From IMG/VR virus record IMGVR_UViG_3300008117_002898, positions 1 to 48,076 of that record: a DNA stretch of 48,076 nucleotides; one strand, written 5' to 3'. Below the pieces are notes generated by a model that saw only the letters and a program-made list of their open reading frames with translations, made no database searches and was not told the origin of the DNA. Below, in pieces: positions 23,680 to 31,265 of this stretch. Position 1 is the stretch's first letter; the number at the start of each line of letters is the position of its first letter. The position numbers and the translations under genes were made by a program. This DNA is from a virus.

Positions 23680-23962
23680 GAGTCGACCAAAACCAAAGGT
23701 ACTGTTAGAGCATGTTAATAAGAAAAATTACAAATGTGAACAGGTTTTAGAAGCTGATGCCATCTGGGCTGTCTTCTATAAAGGTGCACCTTTTAATTTA
23801 AAGAGCTTTAGCAATATTACAAGTTATCCAGGTCCTAAGTACAAGAAAGTTGCATTTAGTAATCCAGGCCATGCTATTAATTTGGCAAAAAAATTGAACT
23901 TAACTTTTGGATGCAGTGATTTCCAAGTAACAGTTCTAACAACTGGTCAAGTATTGAAATGA
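23678..23962 (+). CDS. Small phage protein
   Basis: 94 residues from ATG 23678. RPKPKVLLEHVNKKNYKCEQVLEA, an alpha/beta pattern, and LNLTFGCSDFQVTVLTTGQV at the end. It is preceded by a hairpin that can hide its start codon, so translation may be regulated. Function unknown. Confidence 0.55.
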   Translation: MSRPKPKVLLEHVNKKNYKCEQVLEADAIWAVFYKGAPFNLKSFSNITSYPGPKYKKVAFSNPGHAINLAKKLNLTFGCSDFQVTVLTTGQVLK

Positions 23963-24348
23963 TCAATTCACTGGCCTACACTAAGATTTTTTTAAAAGAA
24001 CAAGAAAAATCCTTAGATGAAGCTAATGTAAAAATACATCACAGAATGTGGTGGCAAAACACTAGAACAAAAGACAAAGGCGGCTTACGCCTTACTGATG
24101 CTGGATACGAACATGTAACATCAGTCTTAGACTTAAAAGAATACGAAATCCCTTTCACTGAGCATGTGGAGCTAAGTCCACAAACGATCATATTTTTTGA
24201 TCAATTTATCGATTGTCCGTACTATCTGACCAATCAGAGTATAACCGTTTTTTCCGAGAAAAAAGCGTTCGAACTAATGTTGTTTTCGGACGACATCCGC
24301 AAGTACGGACTTATAAAAGCCATTAATTCACGAAAAGAATCTGAGTGA
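23959..24348 (+). CDS. Phage protein of unknown function
   Basis: 129 residues, ATGA overlap. Features are RMWWQNTRTKDKGGLRLTDAGYEHV (possible small HTH-like helix), then ELSPQTIIFFDQF and ITVFSEKKAFELMLFSDDIRKYGL. Last gene before a new promoter. No family recognised. Confidence 0.6.
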   Translation: MINSLAYTKIFLKEQEKSLDEANVKIHHRMWWQNTRTKDKGGLRLTDAGYEHVTSVLDLKEYEIPFTEHVELSPQTIIFFDQFIDCPYYLTNQSITVFSEKKAFELMLFSDDIRKYGLIKAINSRKESE

Positions 24349-24364
24349 TTTAACCAATTTCCTA

Positions 24365-24393
24365 TTGACTTTGTTGTGGAATTGCCGTATAAT
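24365..24393 (+). promoter_or_regulatory. Sigma70 promoter for the MoxR gene
   Basis: TTGACT at 24365-24370 and TATAAT at 24388-24393, spacer 17 bp. The start near 24400 leaves about 45 nt of leader before ATG 24445. Confidence 0.75.
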
Positions 24394-24444
24394 ACATACA
24401 TAGACAGTTAAACAACAACCCTCAACTTAAGATTGGAACATTAA

Positions 24445-25536
24445 ATGAGCGAGATTATTTCACGTACAGTTGGCCCAAAAGCAGCCAAAAAAGCTATTAG
24501 CAAAGGATTTGCAAAACGGCGTCCTTTGTTCCTATGGGGTCCTCCCGGTATTGGTAAATCCGATATTGTCAAGCAACTTGGCGAAGATATGGACGCTCAT
24601 GTAATTGACGTTCGTTTGTCACTTTGGGAACCTACTGATATTAAAGGTATTCCATATTTTGATTCAAACGCTAACACAATGGTTTGGGCTCCCCCAGGCG
24701 AATTGCCTAGCAAAGAGTTTGCTAAAAATCACAAACAAATTATCCTGTTCATGGATGAAATGAACTCTGCTCCGCCAGCAGTACAAGCGGCAGCTTATCA
24801 ACTTATTTTGAATCGTAAAGTTGGTACTTACGAACTTCCAGATAACGTTCTCATTGTTGCGGCGGGTAATCGCGAAGCAGATAAGGGTGTAACTTATCGT
24901 ATGCCCGCTCCGTTGGCTAATCGCTTCTTGCATTTGGAAATGCGTGTAGACTGGGAAGACTACAGTTTTTGGGCTACAGAAAATCGTATTCATAAAGACG
25001 TTGTTGGCTTTTTGACATTCTCTAAAAAGGACTTGTACGATTTTGATCCAAAAAGTTCAAGTCGTGCATTTGCTACTCCACGTAGCTGGACATTTGTAAG
25101 CGAATTGCTTGAAGATGACGATACTGATGAAAACACACTGACTGACTTGATCTCTGGAGCAGTTGGTGAAGGCCTTGCTATTAAGTTTATGGCGCACCGC
25201 AAGGTTGCTAGCAAGATGCCAAATCCAACTGATATTTTGACTGGCAAAGTTAAAAAGATGGATTCAAAAGAGATTTCTGCAATGTATTCATTAGCTGTTA
25301 GTTTGTGCTATGAACTTAAAGATTCTAGCGACAAGAATGCTAAAAATTGGAACGATCAAGTTAACTGTTTCTTTGAATTCATTATGAATAACTTTGAAAC
25401 TGAATTGGTTATTATGAGTACTAAACTTGCTCTTACCCAATACAATTTGCCTCTGGATCCGGATGAGATTAAATGCTTTGATGATTTCCATGCCAAATTT
25501 GGTAAGTATATTTCGGCTGCAACGGAAAAACGTTAA
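24445..25536 (+). CDS. MoxR-type AAA+ ATPase
   Basis: 363 residues. Walker A is GPPGIGKS (32-39) and Walker B is IILFMDEMNSAP (99-110). The segment PAPLANRFLHLEMRVDWEDY (sensor and arginine finger region) and the SRAFATPRSWTFVSELL tail match MoxR ATPases. MoxR proteins remodel or activate partner proteins, usually with a von Willebrand A-domain protein encoded next door, as here. It has its own promoter and no strong ribosome binding site. The pair is separated by a short regulatory region. Confidence 0.85.
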   Translation: MSEIISRTVGPKAAKKAISKGFAKRRPLFLWGPPGIGKSDIVKQLGEDMDAHVIDVRLSLWEPTDIKGIPYFDSNANTMVWAPPGELPSKEFAKNHKQIILFMDEMNSAPPAVQAAAYQLILNRKVGTYELPDNVLIVAAGNREADKGVTYRMPAPLANRFLHLEMRVDWEDYSFWATENRIHKDVVGFLTFSKKDLYDFDPKSSSRAFATPRSWTFVSELLEDDDTDENTLTDLISGAVGEGLAIKFMAHRKVASKMPNPTDILTGKVKKMDSKEISAMYSLAVSLCYELKDSSDKNAKNWNDQVNCFFEFIMNNFETELVIMSTKLALTQYNLPLDPDEIKCFDDFHAKFGKYISAATEKR

Positions 25537-25546
25537 AATAAACCGA

Positions 25547-25575
25547 TTGACACCGCCTTCGGGCGGTGTTATAAT
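25547..25575 (+). promoter_or_regulatory. Consensus sigma70 promoter whose spacer is a terminator-like hairpin
   Basis: TTGACA at 25547-25552 and TATAAT at 25570-25575, with a 17-bp spacer. The region 25550-25569 is an 8-bp perfect stem (ACACCGCC / GGCGGTGT) closed by a TTCG tetraloop. The hairpin lies between the MoxR stop and the VWA gene. It can terminate the MoxR transcript (the following T run is weak) while the same bases form the promoter for the VWA gene. Confidence 0.8.
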
Positions 25576-25603
25576 ATATACTATAGCAACTTAGGAGCAG
25601 AAC

Positions 25604-26782
25604 ATGCAACACAGTCTAGACCCCGTAGTAGACAAAATTATCGTAGCTCGTGTGGGCTTACTTCTTCGCCATCCATTTTTTGGAAATATGGCAACACGCC
25701 TTAAGGTTGTAGACGCCAGCGACTGGTGTAAAACTGCGGCAACTGATGGTCGCAATCTATTTTACAGTCGTTCGTTTTTTGAAACCCTCACTACTAAGCA
25801 AGTAGAGTTTGTCGTTGCACACGAAATTCTTCATAACGTTTTTGACCATATGGGCCGACGTGAAGGACGCGATGCACGTATTTTTAATATTGCCGCAGAC
25901 TATTGTGTTAACGGACAATTGATTCGTGACCGTATTGGAGAACAGCCTCCAGAAATTAAAATCTTTCATGATCCAAAACATTATGGTAAGAGTGCAGAAC
26001 AAGTATATGACGAGATTTATGACAGCATGGACGAACAAGAACTTGCCGCATTAGGCGAGTTACTTGACGAACATATTGACTGGGAAAAAGATCCTAAAGA
26101 CGGAGAAAGCCGTCCGCAATATACAAAAGAAGAACTTAAACAAATCCGTGATGAAATCCGTGAAGCTACTATGCAGGCTGCAAATGCGGCTGGTGCAGGT
26201 AATACCCCGGCCAATATTGCACGTATGATTAAGGAACTTACAGAACCTAAAATGAATTGGCGTGAACTGTTGCGTCAACAAATTCAAAGTTTAATTAAAA
26301 ACGATTACACTTTTGCACGTCCAAGTCGCAAAGGTCAAATGTCAGGTGCTATTTTGCCTGGTATGAAATTTGACGAAACAATTGATGTTGCTATTGCTAT
26401 TGACATGAGTGGTTCTATTGGAGATGATCAAGCAAAAGACTTTATTAGTGAAGTCAAAGGCATTATGGACGAGTACAAAGACTATAAAATTAAATTATGG
26501 TGTTTTGATACCAAAGTATATAACGAACAAGACTTTGACGGATACAGCGGTGAAGATATTCTCAATTACGAAGTTAAAGGCGGCGGCGGCACAGACTTTG
26601 ATGCCAATTGGGAATACATGAAGAAATACGATATCAATCCTAAAAAGTTTATCATGTTTACTGATGGATATCCTTGGGACTCATGGGGTGATGAAAATTA
26701 CTGCGATACGCTATTCATTATTCACGGAAATGATTCTATTGTTCCACCATTTGGTTCTCACGCTTATTACGAGTTTAAATAA
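25604..26782 (+). CDS. Metallopeptidase-like protein with von Willebrand A domain, partner of MoxR
   Basis: 392 residues. The N-terminal part carries HEILH (73-77, zinc-peptidase type) followed by VFDHMGRREGRDARIFNIAADY, as in predicted metallopeptidases of the DUF2201 type. A helical linker rich in Glu follows (150-240). The C-terminal VWA domain has DMSGS (267-271, MIDAS) and GGGGTDF later. TDGYPWD provides a further metal-site Asp. The combination with a MoxR ATPase resembles chaperone or conflict-system pairs. TTAGGAG precedes ATG 25604. It could process or assemble a protein; the target is unknown. Confidence 0.8.
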   Translation: MQHSLDPVVDKIIVARVGLLLRHPFFGNMATRLKVVDASDWCKTAATDGRNLFYSRSFFETLTTKQVEFVVAHEILHNVFDHMGRREGRDARIFNIAADYCVNGQLIRDRIGEQPPEIKIFHDPKHYGKSAEQVYDEIYDSMDEQELAALGELLDEHIDWEKDPKDGESRPQYTKEELKQIRDEIREATMQAANAAGAGNTPANIARMIKELTEPKMNWRELLRQQIQSLIKNDYTFARPSRKGQMSGAILPGMKFDETIDVAIAIDMSGSIGDDQAKDFISEVKGIMDEYKDYKIKLWCFDTKVYNEQDFDGYSGEDILNYEVKGGGGTDFDANWEYMKKYDINPKKFIMFTDGYPWDSWGDENYCDTLFIIHGNDSIVPPFGSHAYYEFK

Positions 26783-26791
26783 GAGAGTGAG

Positions 26792-27070
26792 ATGGCAATA
26801 AAAAATGGTAAACCAAATCCTCTAAATTTGTTGGATCTAAGGAGAGTGGACTTTCCCGCTCACCATTTCTATTACATGACTGTACCCAAGTACAATCCCA
26901 CTTATGTAAAAACAATAGATAGTTGGATCTTCAATAACTTGAACGGCAGATATTATGTTGGGCAAGGTATTGAGCTAGATTCAACTAACTCTATCATCTA
27001 TGTCACAAAAGTTGGATTTGAGCAAGAAAAAGAGATTAGTTTTTTCTTGCTCGCATATTCAAATCTGTAA
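26792..27070 (+). CDS. Small phage protein
   Basis: 92 residues, GAGAG site upstream. KNGKPNPLNLLDLRRVDFPAHHFYYMTV and IDSWIFNNLNGRYYVGQGIELDSTNSIIYV suggest an alpha/beta fold. A 12-bp inverted repeat lies in its last codons (27020-27052). No family recognised. Confidence 0.6.
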   Translation: MAIKNGKPNPLNLLDLRRVDFPAHHFYYMTVPKYNPTYVKTIDSWIFNNLNGRYYVGQGIELDSTNSIIYVTKVGFEQEKEISFFLLAYSNL

Positions 27071-27095
27071 CTCCTAAAATATAATACGGCTATAT

Positions 27096-27121
27096 AATAA
27101 CGACATCACAATGTCGTTATT
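27096..27121 (+). promoter_or_regulatory. Hairpin next to ribosome binding site; two TATAAT boxes nearby
   Basis: AATAACGACA (27096-27105) and TGTCGTTATT (27112-27121) form a perfect 10-bp stem with a 6-nt loop, immediately before AAGGAG (27123-27128) of the gene at 27133. TATAAT occurs at 27080 and 27093, but no -35 box is placed well. A regulated promoter or an mRNA structure is possible. Confidence 0.45.
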
Positions 27122-27132
27122 AAGGAGATACT

Positions 27133-27363
27133 ATGACTGAACAAACTAAAGAACAAGTCCAGGAAACTGCGCCAGAAACCGCACAAGCACCTGACAACGA
27201 TTTAACAATTAATGATCTAAACTCTATGAAGCAGATCATCGACATCGCAAGTTCACGCGGTGCATTTAAGGCAAACGAAATGGAAGCTGTTGGTAAGGTT
27301 TATAATAAATTATCAAACTTCTTAGCTCAAGTAGCCGCAAAAGGACAACAAACAAATGGTTGA
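27133..27363 (+). CDS. Small phage protein
   Basis: 76 residues behind AAGGAG. An acidic, Thr/Gln-rich start (EQTKEQVQETAPETAQAPDND) is followed by a helical part (LNSMKQIIDIASSRGAFKANEMEAVGKVYNKL). The pattern of the last part is seen in T4-like phage conserved unknowns by memory. Function unknown. Confidence 0.6.
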   Translation: MTEQTKEQVQETAPETAQAPDNDLTINDLNSMKQIIDIASSRGAFKANEMEAVGKVYNKLSNFLAQVAAKGQQTNG

Positions 27364-27961
27364 TTTAAAACACGTAGCTAGGTTTATTGATTCTGGCAGA
27401 AAGTGTTTAGTAGCATATAGAACACTTCCTGGCGATGCATATAGCTGCCTAGTAATCCCAACAGAAAATTTACCAGAATCACAACACGATGCACTTATTA
27501 GCATTGTCGAGTCTTCTGCTGCTCAATCGGCAAATGAATTTGCAGAAGTTCTTGCACGTCAGCAATTCCCAGATGGTAGCATTATGCTTGCCGCATTACA
27601 CACCCAAGGTAAATTGATTAAAGTTGCAACTGATGCAATTGAAATGATTCCAAACTTTTCTGCCAAAGTAAGATTAGATAAGTTAAACATTATCATTGCT
27701 GAACAGCGTAATGTTGCAGTTGACGATTTAGCAATCAAACCACCAGGTGGAAAATCTACTCAACTTGCTGAAGTGGTAGAGATTGCAACAGTAAATGAAG
27801 TTCCATCAGTTGCTCCAAAGGTTGATGCTACTGCGCCGGTTGAAGGAGATACGCCAGAGATCGTTGCCAAACGTTATCGCAGTCAAGCAGATAAGTTGGC
27901 AAAAGAAGCTGCACAATTTCGTAGACTAGCAGAGGACTTGGTACCGACTAAGAAAAAATGA
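27356..27961 (+). CDS. Phage protein with C-terminal coiled coil
   Basis: 201 residues, overlapping the previous gene by 8 nt. The N-terminal domain (VARFIDSGRKCLVAYRTLPGDAYSCLVIP, then DALISIVESSAAQSANEF) is alpha/beta. A Pro/Val linker leads to a charged helix (KRYRSQADKLAKEAAQFRRLAEDLV). It may bind a partner by the helix. Family not recognised. Confidence 0.6.
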   Translation: MVDLKHVARFIDSGRKCLVAYRTLPGDAYSCLVIPTENLPESQHDALISIVESSAAQSANEFAEVLARQQFPDGSIMLAALHTQGKLIKVATDAIEMIPNFSAKVRLDKLNIIIAEQRNVAVDDLAIKPPGGKSTQLAEVVEIATVNEVPSVAPKVDATAPVEGDTPEIVAKRYRSQADKLAKEAAQFRRLAEDLVPTKKK

Positions 27962-28272
27962 CATCCAAGAAACTTTCAAAGGATGTTATTGAACGATGGC
28001 CCGAAGTATTTGAAGGGATACAGTTAAATGTAGTTCCCTTAAAATACTTACACTCTATTCAGATACATTTTAAAGATAAGAAGACCTGGGACATTGATAT
28101 TTCTTCTAAAAAAGAAGAAATGACTTGGCAAGATGTTGAGAAAAATATTCACGAATTATTTGCACAATATCAAGACGAAATTGAAAATGTAGATTTTAAA
28201 CTTAATACTGAAAAATTAAAAAGTGATATAATCCAAGGTACTTCAAAATTCCTTAAGAAAAGAAAATTATAA
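27958..28272 (+). CDS. Small phage protein
   Basis: 104 residues, ATGA overlap. KKLSKDVIERWPEVFEGIQLNVVPLKYLHSIQIHF and DVEKNIHELFAQYQDEIENVDF fit an alpha/beta protein. Lys-rich end. No family recognised. ATG of thyX overlaps its stop by one base (TAATG). Confidence 0.6.
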   Translation: MTSKKLSKDVIERWPEVFEGIQLNVVPLKYLHSIQIHFKDKKTWDIDISSKKEEMTWQDVEKNIHELFAQYQDEIENVDFKLNTEKLKSDIIQGTSKFLKKRKL

Positions 28273-28937
28273 TGAAAGTTAAATTAATATCATCAAGTAA
28301 AGCCAGTAGAGAAATGGTAAATGAAGGTATTTACGATGCACAAGAGCTTATTGCCTTTTGTGCAAGAGTAAGTAACCCAGCTAATCAATTCAATACAGAA
28401 ACTAGTGAGAAATTAATCAACTATCTAATCAAGCATCAACATTGGAGTCCGCTCGAAATGGTAAGTGCTTGTTTAGAAATTGAAACCACACGTGATATTG
28501 CAAGGCAAATTTTAAGACACCGTAGTTTTAGTTTCCAAGAGTTCAGTCAACGCTATGCGGATCCTACTAAAGACTTGGACTTTGTCATACGTGAGGCACG
28601 TCTGCAAGATACAACAAATCGTCAAAATTCTGTTGTAACTGATGACGTTGAATTGCAAGCGTGGTGGGATGCCAAGCAAAAGTTTATTATTGAAACTGTT
28701 AAACAAACATACGCAGAAGCTATTTCTAAAGGTATTGCTAAAGAACAGGCTCGTGCTATTTTACCAGAAGGTAATACAGTAAGTCGCTTGTACATGAACG
28801 GTACTTTGCGTAGTTGGATTCACTTTATTGAATTGCGAAGTGCAAACGGCACACAGTTAGAACATCAGCTGGTTGCTCGCGAGTGCGGACGAGTCATTGC
28901 AGAAGTGTTTCCAATGGCATCAAACCATATTAATTAG
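28272..28937 (+). CDS. thyX: FAD-dependent thymidylate synthase ThyX
   Basis: 221 residues. ThyX makes dTMP from dUMP with FAD and methylene-tetrahydrofolate. The ThyX motif RHRx7S is R82-H-R84 to S92 in RHRSFSFQEFSQRY. ISFCARVSNP-like and LIKHQHWSPLEMV segments and the C-terminal LRSWIHFIELR and EHQLVARECGRVI match the family. It is the last gene of the plus-strand block. Its stop overlaps the stop of the opposite-strand gene. Confidence 0.95.
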   Translation: MKVKLISSSKASREMVNEGIYDAQELIAFCARVSNPANQFNTETSEKLINYLIKHQHWSPLEMVSACLEIETTRDIARQILRHRSFSFQEFSQRYADPTKDLDFVIREARLQDTTNRQNSVVTDDVELQAWWDAKQKFIIETVKQTYAEAISKGIAKEQARAILPEGNTVSRLYMNGTLRSWIHFIELRSANGTQLEHQLVARECGRVIAEVFPMASNHIN

Positions 28938-30094
28938 TTGTAAGAGTTATCGCCGGGCCACAGAGGCAACTTTGTTCCCGGCGACCTTTTGGGTATTTTA
29001 CTGTCAGCACTACTTACACAACTAGAAGTAATGCATGATTTAGGACCATCAAATAAGTTAAATCCAGTTTCAATATTGCCTAATGGAGCGTCATGACAAC
29101 TATAGCTACGTTTGATACTGCCGTCAGGTTCACGTATAATAATACTACGGTATCCGCTTGAACATTCCCAATCTTTAAATTTATTAAAGTTAAATGCATT
29201 AAATCGTTCAGCTTGATCCATGTACCAAACTTTTTTATTTTTGTCCACAAACTCTACTTGAAAGTGTTGCGGGATAGTATCTTGTGAATATATAGGATCT
29301 GGAACTTTCTTAAATGTGGGTTCTGGTCTAACTACTAACTTAGCTTCTGCTGCCTTTGCTTCTGTATAGCCACGTTGCGGCATTCCGTTGTGTAATACTT
29401 TAAGCATTTCTGGAGTATACCCATCAACTACACGACTAGCAGTGGGATCACTTTGAGGCTTTAATGTTACATTAATTCCACGATTGTGAAAGTATAATGC
29501 GTTCTCATAATCTTTATCAAACCATTCAGGAACCATTACCATGTTAATAGTTACTTGAACATCATGTTGCTGACATAATTCTAATTTATCAGCAAACTCA
29601 CTCATTTTTTCTTTAGTATTAACGTGTTCAGTATGCAGGCTAGCAGTGATACTTGCTCTATGAAATTTACTAACTGCCTTACAATATTCATCTCGATGCC
29701 ATGCTAAACTACGACTCATATTCGTTGTCATATGTACACTAGTATAGTTTGTGTTTTCTGAATCATTGTTTAAGTGATTCAAAATGTCAATATAACCAGG
29801 ATGAAACGTGGGTTCGCCGCCACTTAAACTAAAATGGAAACTATTAAATCCTCGGTCACGAGCTTGACGTTTAATCTCGTCAACAGTCTTTAAACACAGC
29901 TCAGTTGGTCTATGATCTTTTTTATCGCTTCGTGCGTAAGGCCAGCAGTAACTACACTTATAATTACAGAATCTGCCTAACAGCCAACTTACTGTGAATA
30001 AGTCTCTATAAAGCATTGTACGTTGTCCAACACGTACTATATCGTCATAGGGTATTTGTGTAAAGTCGTATGCAGATGTTTTTAAATCACTCAT
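28934..30094 (-). CDS. Radical SAM protein with C-terminal Cys-rich (SPASM/twitch-like) region
   Basis: 386 residues from ATG at 30094, whose first base overlaps the upstream stop. A GTG at 30109 in frame would add five residues. The [4Fe-4S] motif is C43-x3-C47-x2-C50 and GGEP is at 92-95. The C-terminal half has further Cys residues (DWEC, SYSC, KSCITSSC) that could bind an auxiliary cluster. Such enzymes often modify peptides or proteins. It is the last gene of the minus-strand operon. Substrate unknown. Confidence 0.85.
   Translation of the reverse strand: MSDLKTSAYDFTQIPYDDIVRVGQRTMLYRDLFTVSWLLGRFCNYKCSYCWPYARSDKKDHRPTELCLKTVDEIKRQARDRGFNSFHFSLSGGEPTFHPGYIDILNHLNNDSENTNYTSVHMTTNMSRSLAWHRDEYCKAVSKFHRASITASLHTEHVNTKEKMSEFADKLELCQQHDVQVTINMVMVPEWFDKDYENALYFHNRGINVTLKPQSDPTASRVVDGYTPEMLKVLHNGMPQRGYTEAKAAEAKLVVRPEPTFKKVPDPIYSQDTIPQHFQVEFVDKNKKVWYMDQAERFNAFNFNKFKDWECSSGYRSIIIREPDGSIKRSYSCHDAPLGNIETGFNLFDGPKSCITSSCVSSADSKIPKRSPGTKLPLWPGDNSYN
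28950..28990 (+). terminator. Terminator-like hairpin for thyX, inside the opposite gene
   Basis: TCGCCGGG (28950-28957) and CCCGGCGA (28977-28984) form an 8-bp GC-rich stem, with an inner 5-bp stem (ACAGA / TTTGT, one GU pair). CCTTTT follows on the plus strand. It lies 13 nt after the thyX stop and within the last codons of the minus-strand gene, so no separate intergenic terminator exists. Confidence 0.6.
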
Positions 30095-30558
30095 TAAGAT
30101 TGAATCCACATAACTTTGGGTTTTGTTTCTACAGCATTTTCAAACACTTTCATGTCAACGTGTCTAGCCATAACAGCTTCATATTTGCTTTTATCAGAAC
30201 TTTTGGGAGCGCATAGTCCACAACCACAAGTGTGTTTGGGACATATAATTGTTGGCATTGTACCAGCTTTTAAATGCTCTTCTAATTCTTTTAGAATTTT
30301 GTCGCCTTCGCTTAACTTACCAATTGGTCCGCGGGTTTGACCAAATTGTGCTTGGCATGTTTGATGATGGAATACACTATCAGTTTGTTGTTCAATGTGC
30401 ATAAAGAACCAATTGACGCTACAATGCCAACCTTTAAATTCTCTAAAATCTACAAACTTGCTTTTTCTATCAACACCATCTTGACTTAGACACATGGTTC
30501 TACTACCACAGCACGGTCTACCTATTTTTAGACCCAATTCTTTCTTTTCTTCACTCAT
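30094..30558 (-). CDS. Cys-rich C-terminal part of a radical SAM protein, separate ORF
   Basis: 154 residues, no radical SAM core. Cys residues are grouped (RPCCGSRTMC, GWHC, TCQAQFG, ICPKHTCGCGLC) like an auxiliary-cluster (SPASM/twitch) domain. The gene upstream is a radical SAM core that lacks this part, and the ATGA overlap joins them. The related gene at 28934-30094 has core and tail in one chain. The two may be a split enzyme, or one gene broken by a shift; the -1 frame relation is consistent with either. Confidence 0.7.
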   Translation of the reverse strand: MSEEKKELGLKIGRPCCGSRTMCLSQDGVDRKSKFVDFREFKGWHCSVNWFFMHIEQQTDSVFHHQTCQAQFGQTRGPIGKLSEGDKILKELEEHLKAGTMPTIICPKHTCGCGLCAPKSSDKSKYEAVMARHVDMKVFENAVETKPKVMWIQS

Positions 30559-31265
30559 GCTGCTTGTACCTTTTTAGTGTTATTTGACCAATAATCTTTC
30601 ATCCACTGTAACTGTTCTTCAGTGTATTGATGTGCAAAATTGCTTTTACTGTCTGGTTCTTCGCCAATAATACGTGGAACATATTTTATATCGTTGTCAT
30701 CTAAAAATTCACATAGCTCAACACATTCGTCAAAGTATGCGGCATGAAACATCACATTGATACTGATACTACATTTATTAGCAGGGCCTTCTTTATGAAA
30801 CTGAACCATACGATCTCTGACTTGTTGTTTAAGTGTGTCATCAGCCTCTGCATGGTAACTAACTGTTATGTGTCCAAAATTTTCCATAACTTTCTGAGCC
30901 ATTTTTTTACTCATTGCCCCATTGCTAGTAAGAGCAAAATTACACTCGTACTTGTCTTTATATTTGGTCTCGTATGCTTCTTTGAGGTACTTGGCAAAGG
31001 CAATAAAATTTGGATTTACTGTTGGTTCACCGCCAGTAAAACTAACACTTGCCCTCTTGTAATCTCTATAGGTCATGTACAAATTTACATACTCCAACAT
31101 AAAATCTGCATTTTTGATTAATTCTTCTAACGTGGCATGTGGGCTAAAATTGTCATGCCTATGAGCTGGACAATAACTGCAATCGTAATTACAGCGTCGA
31201 CCAATATCCCAAGTTACTTGGAATACATTGCCATCAAGCAAATCAACTGTATCAAAACTAGCCAT
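30555..31265 (-). CDS. Radical SAM core protein, lacks C-terminal cluster domain
   Basis: 236 residues. The cluster motif is C25-x3-C29-x2-C32 (GRRCNYDCSYCPAH) and GGEP at 79-82 (FTGGEPTVN). NALTSNGAM and HITVSYHAEADDTLKQQV match the SAM barrel. It ends at the last barrel helix (YTEEQLQWMKDYW), then stops. The following ORF gives a matching Cys-rich tail. A run ACTAAAAAGG near the end could allow a -1 slip; weak. Overlaps the gene upstream by one base. Confidence 0.8.
   Translation of the reverse strand: MASFDTVDLLDGNVFQVTWDIGRRCNYDCSYCPAHRHDNFSPHATLEELIKNADFMLEYVNLYMTYRDYKRASVSFTGGEPTVNPNFIAFAKYLKEAYETKYKDKYECNFALTSNGAMSKKMAQKVMENFGHITVSYHAEADDTLKQQVRDRMVQFHKEGPANKCSISINVMFHAAYFDECVELCEFLDDNDIKYVPRIIGEEPDSKSNFAHQYTEEQLQWMKDYWSNNTKKVQAA

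Noticed and set aside
27080-27098. Two TATAAT boxes as sigma70 promoters
   Set aside because: No acceptable -35 box lies 16-18 bp upstream of either; kept only as a note.
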